Origin: Onthomorpha sp937906975
GTDB taxonomy: Bacteria > Bacteroidota > Bacteroidia > Bacteroidales > P3
Length of the DNA stretch: 64,000 nucleotides
Direction of reading: 5' to 3'
Assembly: GCA_045614605.1 (NCBI GenBank)
Contig: JAZLDH010000015.1
Location: 124,001 to 188,000, forward strand
Positions 50,736 through 59,051 of the stretch are shown here, piece by piece. The notes beneath the pieces are model-generated. The model worked only from the letters and a program-made list of their open reading frames with translations, did not search any database and was not told the origin of the DNA. The first letter of the stretch is position 1. Each line of letters opens with the position of its first letter. The translations under genes were made by a program, and so were the position numbers.

Positions 50736-51840
50736 ATAATATTTCGTAAACTTTACCTGGTAAAATTCTAATAAAGCCTTTCAATTCTAAGGTCATAAGT
50801 GTGGAATTTAAAACAGAGAATCCTAATGAGCAATAATCGTTTATGGAATCTATGCTCGCTTTTTGATTTTCTTTTATGTATTTATATACCTTTAACTCAT
50901 TGGGACTGAGTTGGTTTTCTCTGTCATCGTGTTCTGCTTTTTTAATATTAGACTGTGTTTCAGTGGTTTTACTCCAATTCATAGTATCTGCAATTTTTTC
51001 TAAGTCGCATAAATCTATTGCTTGATTGTGTGCTATTAATTTATTGCAACCTGCTGAATTTACATCGCCTAATCTGCCAGGCACCGCAAAGACTTCCCTA
51101 TTGTAATCCTGTGCTAAACGTGCTGTAATCAAAGAGCCACCTTTTGTTTTGCTTTCAACCACAATGCAAACATCGCAAAGTCCTGCTATGATTCTGTTTC
51201 TTTTTGGAAAATTGTGTGGAGATATGTCTGTGCCTGAAAAAAATTCTGATACCAATGCGCCTTTTTCACACATAGATTTTGCTAAATCCCAATTTTGTGT
51301 GGGATATATTTTATCTAATCCGTGTCCTAAAATGCCAAATGTGGGAATGTCTTCTGCAAGTGAACGTAAATGTGTTATGGAATCAACTCCATAAGCAAGA
51401 CCACTTAGGGTTGAGACATTATATTGTTGTAAGTAATGAACAATATTGGAGGTTATCCATTTACCGTAATCACTTGGATTTCTTGTTCCGACAATGGCAA
51501 CCATTCTTTGCGAATCTAAATTGCCATTGCCTCTAACGAACAAGCAAATTGGTGGATCTTCTATTTGTTTTAGCCTATATGGATAATCTTCGTCTGTGAA
51601 AAAATAGGCTTTTATGTTGTTTTTTGTTATGAAGTTTAGCTCTTTTTCACAATCTGCGAACATTGTTTTGTTCAAGATTGCATTTATGGTTTTTTCTCTT
51701 GTTCCGAAAATGGTTTTTAATGCACTTGGTGTTTCATTAAATAGGTCTTCTGCCGTAGGGTAAAGTTCCATTATTTTTTTTGCCACGGCGGGACCTATAC
51801 CATAGGTTTTTGACAGAGCAAGAGAATAGATGCTTATCAT
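50731..51840 (-). CDS. dprA: DNA-processing protein DprA
   Basis: 369 residues. An N-terminal SAM-like helical part (1-80) precedes the Rossmann-fold DprA core, with VAIVGTRNPSDYGKW near 114-128, LSGLAYGVDSITHL near 143-156, FGILGHGLDKIYP near 167-179, FPKRNRIIAGL near 213-223 and VVESKTKGGSLITARLA near 231-247. A C-terminal winged-helix (ENQLSPNELKVYKYI onward) closes it. DprA loads RecA on incoming single-stranded DNA. It lies 3 bp downstream of a fucosidase gene, an unexpected operon partner. Confidence 0.95.
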   Translation of the reverse strand: MISIYSLALSKTYGIGPAVAKKIMELYPTAEDLFNETPSALKTIFGTREKTINAILNKTMFADCEKELNFITKNNIKAYFFTDEDYPYRLKQIEDPPICLFVRGNGNLDSQRMVAIVGTRNPSDYGKWITSNIVHYLQQYNVSTLSGLAYGVDSITHLRSLAEDIPTFGILGHGLDKIYPTQNWDLAKSMCEKGALVSEFFSGTDISPHNFPKRNRIIAGLCDVCIVVESKTKGGSLITARLAQDYNREVFAVPGRLGDVNSAGCNKLIAHNQAIDLCDLEKIADTMNWSKTTETQSNIKKAEHDDRENQLSPNELKVYKYIKENQKASIDSINDYCSLGFSVLNSTLMTLELKGFIRILPGKVYEILS

Positions 51841-51843
51841 TTT

Positions 51844-53589
51844 TTATTCAATGTAATTGATATAATCGTCTAATTTAAACACCCAAGCTCCTTTTGTTGT
51901 GATATTTGCTGGAGTTATTGAACGTGTATCAAGTGTTATTCTCTTGTTTTCAAAGTCATAGTTCCAAGGTATTTCAATTGTTGTTTCTCCTAAAAGGTAT
52001 ATTTTCATATCTTCTTTAGGGGCTTTTGCTAAATCAAAGCTTATGAAATTATCTATTGGTTTTAGACTGATAGCATAAAGGTTTCCATTGTTTTTTGTAA
52101 AGCAAACATAGGTTTCTTCCCACGATACTTCTCCTTTCCATTGTGATTTTATACTTTGTCTTTCAATGCTTGAAGATTCCCAAGATAATTGAGCAACGGC
52201 TTCGTGTGTTTTTTCTTTATATGTAAGTTCAAATTTGTAGTTTTCGCCTTTCTTTAATTTAACTTGGCCTTTTGCTTCAGCTTTTTGCGATTCTAAACTG
52301 AATATTGTTTCTGATTTAGAATTTTTTATTTCTAATTTCGCTTCTTCATCGGCTTCTAAGTAAATGGTGTATGTGTCTGTTTTTTCAGGTGTAAGATTTG
52401 TATGCCAGAAAATAGAGAAATTGTCTTCTGTAACGCCTTTCATAGGAGCGTTTCTTACCCAATTGTAATTGATTTCTGAGTCTTCTCTGCCGATTGTTAG
52501 AGTTTGATTTTGATATACTGTTTCAAAAGCACGGCTTCCATAGATTGCTTCTTCATTTATTTCAATCCATTTTCCTAAATCTAATAATCGTTCTTGTTGT
52601 AACAAAGGAATTTTTCCATCTGCACTTGGTCCTACATTTATTGTTAAGCCCCCTCCTGCTGCTACTAAGCGTGCGAAGTGTTTTATCAAATCTTCACTTG
52701 TTAAATAGGTTTCTAAATCGGCATTTCTATTAAGTGCAAATGAGCGACTCATTCCTCTACATTCTGCCCAAGGACGATCTTTATCCATTATGCCTGAACT
52801 GTATTCTGGCGTTGCATATCCGTGATTGAATCCTATTCCCCATCTGTCGTTTACTACGCCTTCTTCTCCTACTACGTCATAATAGTATTGTACCATTTCG
52901 TTGCTACGGAATGATTTGTGATTAAAATCCCAATCTCCGTCAGAAAAAATTACAGAAGGTTTAAAGTTATCTACTAATTCTTTAAATTGAGGAATCAAAT
53001 GCTTGTCAACATAATTGTCAATGCTTATGTTTGTATCCACAGTCCAACGATAAAGTGGATTTGTCCATTCTGTAAGAGAGTAATACAAGCCAAATTTTAT
53101 ATCTCTCTTTCTAACCTCTTCTGCTAATTCAGCACAGAAATCTCTTTTTGGTGTTGTGGTTGCACTAGACCAACCTTTTGCATATTTACTATCCCACATA
53201 CAATAGCCATCGTGGTGTTTTGATGTAAATAGTATGTATTTGGCTCCCGATTTCTTGAAAAGTTCTGCCCATTCTGCTGCATCGAAAAGCTCTGCCTTGA
53301 ATAGGTCTTTGTAATCTCTGTATTCAAAATTTTCTCCAAATACTTCCTTTTGAAATTTTATACGCAAACTATCCTGAGATATTAATCCCTTATAAAACCA
53401 TTCGGCATATTGTTCTTTATCGCTATAAGATGGTATACTATATAGCCCATAATGTATGAAAATCCCTAATTTAGCATCGCTAAACCATTGAGGATATTCT
53501 CTGTCTTTAAATACTTCGTTTTTTTGTTCTTGTGCTCGTAAGGATACTACGCTTATAAGCAATAATAAAGTTAATAATACTTTCTTCAT
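51844..53589 (-). CDS. GH29 alpha-L-fucosidase with PA14-like domain
   Basis: 581 residues. Signal peptide to about residue 19 (SLRAQ). The GH29 barrel spans about 25-345: IHYGLYSIPSYSDKEQYAEW, LFTSKHHDGYCMWDS, and the nucleophile Asp in SVIFSDGDWDFN near 219. A PA14-type sandwich at about 385-475 (FWHTNLTPEKTDTYTIYLEAD) is inserted before a short C-terminal beta domain. It is separate from and only moderately similar to the GH29 half of the fusion enzyme near 5 kb, so the genome encodes at least two different fucosidases. Follows the GH16-like gene by 12 bp. Confidence 0.92.
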   Translation of the reverse strand: MKKVLLTLLLLISVVSLRAQEQKNEVFKDREYPQWFSDAKLGIFIHYGLYSIPSYSDKEQYAEWFYKGLISQDSLRIKFQKEVFGENFEYRDYKDLFKAELFDAAEWAELFKKSGAKYILFTSKHHDGYCMWDSKYAKGWSSATTTPKRDFCAELAEEVRKRDIKFGLYYSLTEWTNPLYRWTVDTNISIDNYVDKHLIPQFKELVDNFKPSVIFSDGDWDFNHKSFRSNEMVQYYYDVVGEEGVVNDRWGIGFNHGYATPEYSSGIMDKDRPWAECRGMSRSFALNRNADLETYLTSEDLIKHFARLVAAGGGLTINVGPSADGKIPLLQQERLLDLGKWIEINEEAIYGSRAFETVYQNQTLTIGREDSEINYNWVRNAPMKGVTEDNFSIFWHTNLTPEKTDTYTIYLEADEEAKLEIKNSKSETIFSLESQKAEAKGQVKLKKGENYKFELTYKEKTHEAVAQLSWESSSIERQSIKSQWKGEVSWEETYVCFTKNNGNLYAISLKPIDNFISFDLAKAPKEDMKIYLLGETTIEIPWNYDFENKRITLDTRSITPANITTKGAWVFKLDDYINYIE

Positions 53590-53601
53590 ATCTTTATTTG
53601 G

Positions 53602-55548
53602 TTATTCTATTACTATCTCAAAAATTTTTCCTTCAAAGGCTTGTGTGTTAAAAGGTATTAATCCTTGTTCAAATACTTCGGGTAGCCACCAGTCTGAGTA
53701 GTGAAATTCTTGCGTAACTATACTTAGCATTTGATTGTTTGGTATTGAGGTTACTGATTCATTCATATATCCTACAACTTTCATATTATTTTCATCTTTT
53801 CCTACTCTCCAAATTATTTCTGTCGGCTTCCACTCTATCTCAAAGTAGTAAAAATCATTGTCAAATACGCTGTTGTCTAATTCAACTCTCGATGTTAATG
53901 CTCTATATGTTTGAGTCCATCTGTGTAAATTAAAGGTGTTGTCTTTATAGTTAATGGTTTGTATTCCGCCTTTATTAAAATGTAAGGGTTGTGGGCATGC
54001 CATATCCCAATTTGTGCAGGCTAAAACAAATTTTCCATTTCCTATTGGATTATCTTTTTGCAATTCTTCTTCTGTCCAATACTTTGATGTTTTAATCATT
54101 TCAATATCTATTTCAGAATAGTGAGTTGCACTCTCTCTTTCCGATTCATTATCATTTTTACTATGCTTTACATAGCCTTTTCCTTCACATGCTCTTCGTT
54201 TATTCCAATCGCTTTCGCTTTGATATGCTAACCAAAATGCGTTTGTTAATCCTGTCCAAACCTCATCGGGATTTACAAGCGGTGGGAACTTAATTTTTCC
54301 TCTATATTTACCGTAAGAGAATCCTATTCTTGATTTTATTCCTACGTTTTCTTTTTTTGCACTTGCTATCTCTTTGTTTGCAGGATTGGATATGCCTATA
54401 TAACTCTTATCTTGCGGAATATAGATATTCATCCCTGGTTTAGCAGTATTGTTTGGATAGATTTTGATTCTGCTTTGTTTGTCTGCAAATTTTTCTTTTG
54501 CCTTTGCATAATCCTTTATCGTATATTCGCCTTCGGATAGCATATTTGCAAGAACAGGTATTTGCTCTACTACTCTGTTTTTGTTAATATCATGAAAATA
54601 TTGTTCAAAAAGAGCATTGTGATATAAAGACTCCGTGTTGCCAATCAAAGATGTATCGTGAGAATATACTTGAAAATCACTTGCAGGACAATTATAAGGA
54701 TTTACATATACGCCTTGTTTCGCATTTAAAACGGCTCTTGTTTTTAATACTTTTTGACTTTTTAAAATATATACGCCTTTTGGATTATTGTTTTTAAAAT
54801 AAGAAAAAGGATTTTCAAAGTTCTGCGTTTCTGGATTGTGTTTTGAAATATCTTTTATATGTTCTGGTATTAGTTTTAAACCTTCTTCATCTGCTATTAC
54901 TAAAAGAAATTCATATACCCCTGTTCTTGGATTTCTCCTTTCTCGTCTATTTATTTCTCCTTGTTTGCTATTTTCGTGATTTATCACCCAAATAATGTCT
55001 AAAATCATTTGTTCTTCTAAAGGAACTTTGTTCGCTTTTGCTTTTTGCTTAATTGATTCGTACCATTCTTTATTTTCTTTTACGATCTTTATTCCTTCTT
55101 CTATGTCTTCTTTGGTTAATTGTCGTGGAGTTTTCTTTCCGAAATATTTTATTTCGTTTCGTGGATTTCCTACTATCTGAAAACTATCTATTATTTGTTC
55201 TCCACTAAATGGTTTAAAGCCTATTTGTGATTCTTGCCAAGAACCATAAAAATTTTCACTTGCCTCTATTCTGTCTTCGTGGAATTTGTAAGATTCGTTT
55301 TGGTAATAAATTTTGTAATACAGTTGTTTGTTTTTAGGATTGTGTATCTTAGCGTCAAAAACAAAGTATTGCTCTTTGGCAGGCAAGACTATACCTTGAA
55401 AGACTGCGTTTTCAAGCAACATATCCACCTTCACAGTATCTGTTTGTGGATAATTGCTCAACGCATCAAAGCTTTCAATTATATTATCCTCCTTTTTACA
55501 AGAAGATAACAATATGGCAATTGTCAAAAACGCTAGTAAAAATCTCAT
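53602..55548 (-). CDS. Lipoprotein with GH16-like catalytic domain
   Basis: 648 residues with lipobox Cys17 (AILLSSCKK). Residues 20-400 are not recognised: a beta-rich first part, a helical segment near 145-205 and a mixed region with many Asn/Pro. Residues 405-648 look like a GH16 concanavalin fold: the motif SEIDIEM puts the ExDxE acids at Glu479, Asp481 and Glu483, followed by WTQTYRAL and YYFEIEWKPTEIIWRVG, a pattern typical of GH16 strands. A beta-glucan or galactan hydrolase is suggested. The operon with a fucosidase supports a glycan role. Confidence is moderate because of the unknown N-terminal 380 residues. Confidence 0.72.
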   Translation of the reverse strand: MRFLLAFLTIAILLSSCKKEDNIIESFDALSNYPQTDTVKVDMLLENAVFQGIVLPAKEQYFVFDAKIHNPKNKQLYYKIYYQNESYKFHEDRIEASENFYGSWQESQIGFKPFSGEQIIDSFQIVGNPRNEIKYFGKKTPRQLTKEDIEEGIKIVKENKEWYESIKQKAKANKVPLEEQMILDIIWVINHENSKQGEINRRERRNPRTGVYEFLLVIADEEGLKLIPEHIKDISKHNPETQNFENPFSYFKNNNPKGVYILKSQKVLKTRAVLNAKQGVYVNPYNCPASDFQVYSHDTSLIGNTESLYHNALFEQYFHDINKNRVVEQIPVLANMLSEGEYTIKDYAKAKEKFADKQSRIKIYPNNTAKPGMNIYIPQDKSYIGISNPANKEIASAKKENVGIKSRIGFSYGKYRGKIKFPPLVNPDEVWTGLTNAFWLAYQSESDWNKRRACEGKGYVKHSKNDNESERESATHYSEIDIEMIKTSKYWTEEELQKDNPIGNGKFVLACTNWDMACPQPLHFNKGGIQTINYKDNTFNLHRWTQTYRALTSRVELDNSVFDNDFYYFEIEWKPTEIIWRVGKDENNMKVVGYMNESVTSIPNNQMLSIVTQEFHYSDWWLPEVFEQGLIPFNTQAFEGKIFEIVIE

Positions 55549-55670
55549 ATTTTTTCAATTCTTATAGAGATTGAAAGGCAAATGTATAACTTTTTTTTCA
55601 ATTTCTTGATAATTTACACAACATAAAGACAATTTCTTTGTTTTAATTATATAACTAATACAAGTAAAAT

Positions 55671-56534
55671 ATGAAACCGTACAATAAAATTTTAATAGTA
55701 ACTGATTTTAATGAAAGCTCTTTAAATAAATGTTTAATCTGTTACAACCATCTATTTAAAAACATAGCTTCTGTTCATTTACTACACGTCATAGAAGACA
55801 ATGGCTTTATTACTCGTCTGTTTGCTTCAAATAATAAGTCTCTTGAAGAGTGTGTGAAATCTAGATTCCCTTTAATAAAAGAGAAAATAAAACAATCTTT
55901 CAACATTGACATAGAGCCTCACATTAGAAAGGGCAATATTTCAAAAGAAATAGTGAATTTTTGTAAAGAAGAAGAGATTGACTTGGTTATTATGCTTGTT
56001 TCTAATGAAGAAAGCAGAGAAGTAATTGGAGCAAATACACATAAATTATTGCGATTAACCTCAACACCGATTCTTACCTTAAAACAAAATTACGAACCCA
56101 AAGACATAAAAAACATTTTAATACCTTTAGAATTATATTTGAGCAGTCGCCAAAAGGTAGCTGACGCAATTATGTGGGCAAAGACTTACAACGCAAACAT
56201 AACCGTATGCTCTGGAATGTGGGATAAAGAAAAAGAAATCATTTTCAAAGTTAAAAAAATTGGAGAAAACGTTTTAGAATTTATAAAATCAAAAGGCGTA
56301 AGTTGCAATTGGATTGTTTTTGAAGATTTGGAAAGCGAAAAAGAATACACCTCTAAGATTGTAGATTACATCAACGATTCTAAAAACGCAATTGACCTTG
56401 CTATGGTAATGAACAAAGATGAAAGTGTAGAATTTAGAATAGATGACAGAGGAAGAGACATAATCCGCTTGGCAAACACCCCTGTTTTGTGTGTGCCTCT
56501 TAGAAAAACAGGAATGTCTGCCAACTTCTTATAA
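55671..56534 (+). CDS. Universal stress protein, tandem UspA domains
   Basis: 287 residues with two UspA-type halves: KILIVTDFNESSLNKCLICYNH at 5-26 (given as key segment KILIVTDFNESS) and KNILIPLELYLSSRQKVADAI near 146-166. The first half ends TPILTLKQ, the second TPVLCVPLRK. The ATP-binding G-x2-G-x9-G motif is incomplete in both, so it is probably a non-nucleotide-binding type. It stands alone on plus between minus-strand genes. No -33/-7 promoter could be placed in the 122-bp gap. Confidence 0.88.
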   Translation: MKPYNKILIVTDFNESSLNKCLICYNHLFKNIASVHLLHVIEDNGFITRLFASNNKSLEECVKSRFPLIKEKIKQSFNIDIEPHIRKGNISKEIVNFCKEEEIDLVIMLVSNEESREVIGANTHKLLRLTSTPILTLKQNYEPKDIKNILIPLELYLSSRQKVADAIMWAKTYNANITVCSGMWDKEKEIIFKVKKIGENVLEFIKSKGVSCNWIVFEDLESEKEYTSKIVDYINDSKNAIDLAMVMNKDESVEFRIDDRGRDIIRLANTPVLCVPLRKTGMSANFL

Positions 56535-56548
56535 ACAATCTTACTTAT

Positions 56549-57802
56549 CTACTTATTATTTTCGTCTTTTATCAACTTGATTAACATAAGTAGAGCTTGA
56601 TTGCTTGCTCTTTCAATGAAATTATCACGAGTAGTCGGAAAGAAATACTTTTCGGCTACTGTTTTTTTATCACTACTTACGCTTATCCAAACAGTTCCAA
56701 CAGGTTTTTCTTCACTTCCTCCCTCTGGACCTGCAATTCCCGTTGTTGCAATAGCATAATCTGAATTTAATTCCCTCATTACCCCTTGCGACATTTGCTC
56801 TGCGACTTCTTTACTAACAGCTCCAAATTTCAAAAGCGTATCTTTTCCCACTCCTAATAGATTTTCTTTCGTTTGATTGGCATAGGCCGTTACGCTTCCT
56901 TTGTAATATTGCGAGCTACCTGCATTTGAAGTAATTAAATGCGAAATATATCCTCCTGTACAGCTTTCTGCAACACTTAAAGTTTTGTTTAAAGATTTCA
57001 ACTCATTGCCTAAAATTGTAGCAACATTATCTATTTCAAATCCCATGAAGAAATTTTTAGTCAAACCAATGAGTTGATTTACCTTTTCATCAAGATTTTT
57101 TTCTAAATCTATATCTTCATCAGTTTTTGCAGTAAGTCTTAGACGTATAGTATTGCTTTTAGGAAGATAAGCCAAAGAAATATATGATGGTAGCGAGTCT
57201 TCAAAATCAGAAATCATATCTGAAAGAAAACTCTCGCCAATATTAGCATACAAAAGCGTTCTATGTAGAATTTTTGTATGCTGATTGAAAAAGTTTTGCA
57301 TAATTTCAATCACCTTTTCCATCATTACACGCATTTCAAAAGGGACTCCCGGCATGGAAACGATGAGTTTTCCATTTTTCTCAAAACACATACCCGGTGC
57401 AGTACCAACAGGATTAAAAATTACTTTACATTTTTCTGGCACTAAGGCTTGGGCGCGATTTGTTTCTGTGAATGGCAATTGCTTTCTTGTAAAATAAGAC
57501 CTTACATGCTCTTCTACCTCTTTGTTTATTACCAATTCACTATCAAAATACTCTGCTAAGATTTTTTTTGTTATATCATCTTTTGTTGGGCCAAGGCCTC
57601 CTGTTATCAACACACAATCACTTCTTTTCAAAGCAATGTCTAAACTTTCTCTTATTTGATTTGCATTATCGCCAATCACGCTTGTTGCCAACACATTAAA
57701 GCCGTATGAATTTAGCTTTTGAGCCATTTGGCTTGCATTCGTATTTACAACTTGCCCTATCAAGAGTTCGTCTCCGATATTGATAATTTCAACTTGTATC
57801 AT
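56549..57802 (-). CDS. cinA: CinA-family protein (nicotinamide-nucleotide amidase)
   Basis: 417 residues. The N-terminal MoCF/COG1058 domain begins EIINIGDELLIGQVVNTNASQ, with LITGGLGPTKDD near 67-78. The C-terminal NMN deamidase domain begins near 255, with SVAESCTGGYISHLI and TAYANQTKENLLGV, and has the ATTGIAGPEGGSEEKPVGTVW sequence close to the end (quoted in part: ATTGIAGP). It recycles NMN to nicotinate mononucleotide. Last gene of a unit from the T9SS protein near 64 kb, 6 bp after SUI1. Confidence 0.94.
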   Translation of the reverse strand: MIQVEIINIGDELLIGQVVNTNASQMAQKLNSYGFNVLATSVIGDNANQIRESLDIALKRSDCVLITGGLGPTKDDITKKILAEYFDSELVINKEVEEHVRSYFTRKQLPFTETNRAQALVPEKCKVIFNPVGTAPGMCFEKNGKLIVSMPGVPFEMRVMMEKVIEIMQNFFNQHTKILHRTLLYANIGESFLSDMISDFEDSLPSYISLAYLPKSNTIRLRLTAKTDEDIDLEKNLDEKVNQLIGLTKNFFMGFEIDNVATILGNELKSLNKTLSVAESCTGGYISHLITSNAGSSQYYKGSVTAYANQTKENLLGVGKDTLLKFGAVSKEVAEQMSQGVMRELNSDYAIATTGIAGPEGGSEEKPVGTVWISVSSDKKTVAEKYFFPTTRDNFIERASNQALLMLIKLIKDENNK

Positions 57803-57808
57803 AATGCC

Positions 57809-58150
57809 TTAACCTCTTTGTTTTACTTTATAATCTTTTTGAACCAAGTAATCAATTACTTTTTGACGAAAATCCCCTTGAAGAAGTATCTCATTGTTTT
57901 TCACACTTCCGCCAACGCCACATTTATTCTTTAACTCCTTACCCAATTTCTCTAAATCCTCTGCTTTTCCTACAAATCCTGTAATCAAAGTTACTTGTTT
58001 GCCAGCCCTTTGCTTTTTATCCAATTGCACATATAGCTTTTGCTGATTATTAGGTAAAGTTTCCTCTTCAAATTCCTCTATTTCTTCATACTCAAAATCA
58101 GGATTAGTTGAATAAACAACCCCAATTCTATTACTATTTTTTTTACTCAT
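57809..58150 (-). CDS. SUI1/YciH-family translation factor
   Basis: 113 residues. A disordered acidic N-terminus (1-35: NPDFEYEEIEEFEEE) precedes the SUI1 fold (about 38-113), with QLDKKQRAGKQVTLITGF, the DLEKLGKELKNKCGVGGSVK core and the QGDFRQKVIDYLVQKDYKVK ending (each seen in part). Bacterial YciH homologues resemble eIF1 and act on start-site selection, but the role is poorly known. Neighbours: lipid kinase 5 bp upstream, cinA 6 bp downstream. Confidence 0.9.
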   Translation of the reverse strand: MSKKNSNRIGVVYSTNPDFEYEEIEEFEEETLPNNQQKLYVQLDKKQRAGKQVTLITGFVGKAEDLEKLGKELKNKCGVGGSVKNNEILLQGDFRQKVIDYLVQKDYKVKQRG

Positions 58151-58155
58151 ATTTT

Positions 58156-59043
58156 TTATTTAACGATTACTTTTAACGATGTGGGAACTACTTCAAATTC
58201 TAAGTCATCTTGAATTTCAATATATTCACCATCTATATTTATTCCTATACTTTCCGAATTAAACACTTTGACCTTTCTTGCTTTATAGGTTTCTACATAA
58301 ATTGACATATCGAAATTTTTGAAAAAAAGCAGTTGTGCAGTCCATGGAAGCAAGGGTAAAGGTGGTTTTTTTACAGCTACTATATCCAATAAGCCATCAT
58401 TCAACTCTGCATGTGGAGCAACCTCTGTGTTAAAGCCAAATTGAGTTGAGTTTGCAAAGCTTATGAAAAGAGCTTGCGTTTCTACTATTCTTCCGTCTAT
58501 TTCTAATTTATATTTTTTAGGAGTATATGTTGGATAATGTTGCAAAACCAATTTCAAATAGGGTTGAAATCCTCGTGAACTTACTTTTGAAAATTCTTTT
58601 GCAATGAGTGCATCAAATCCTATGCCAGCAATAGAGGCGTAAATAGTAGAATTGAGACTTATGGTGTCAATATCTATTATTTTTTTATTGTTTATGGTAA
58701 ATATTGCTTCTTTTATTGAAAGCGGAATATTCAAACATCGAGCCAATCCATTACCACTGCCCGTTGGTATAATGCCTAAGGCTGCTCCTGTTGAGAATAA
58801 TCCTTTTACGCAGTCATTTATAGACCCGTCTCCACCTACTGCGACAACTATGTCATAGTCTTTGATTACCGAAGCTATGGCTATGGCTGTTGCATGATGA
58901 GGATAGGAAGTGTAAGCTATTTTATAGTCAAATTTCTCTTTGTCAAGATATTTCTCAACTGCGTTTTCTATCTTTTTTTGTTTGCCTACTCCCGATATTG
59001 GATTAACAATAAACAATATTTTGTCTTTTACGAAAGAGGACAT
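58156..59043 (-). CDS. Diacylglycerol/lipid kinase, YegS-like
   Basis: 295 residues of the DAGK catalytic fold. FIVNPISGVGKQKK (residues 11-24), the nucleotide motif VVAVGGDGSINDCVKGL (69-85) and LGIIPTGSGNGLARCL (94-109) are intact. The C-terminal beta-sandwich ends IDGEYIEIQDDLEFEV. Phosphorylates a membrane lipid, probably diacylglycerol. It directly follows the LTA-synthase-like gene by 8 bp; such an enzyme would release diacylglycerol from phosphatidylglycerol, and this kinase could recycle it. That pairing is inference but biochemically sensible. Confidence 0.88.
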   Translation of the reverse strand: MSSFVKDKILFIVNPISGVGKQKKIENAVEKYLDKEKFDYKIAYTSYPHHATAIAIASVIKDYDIVVAVGGDGSINDCVKGLFSTGAALGIIPTGSGNGLARCLNIPLSIKEAIFTINNKKIIDIDTISLNSTIYASIAGIGFDALIAKEFSKVSSRGFQPYLKLVLQHYPTYTPKKYKLEIDGRIVETQALFISFANSTQFGFNTEVAPHAELNDGLLDIVAVKKPPLPLLPWTAQLLFFKNFDMSIYVETYKARKVKVFNSESIGINIDGEYIEIQDDLEFEVVPTSLKVIVK

Positions 59044-59051
59044 ACCTATTT

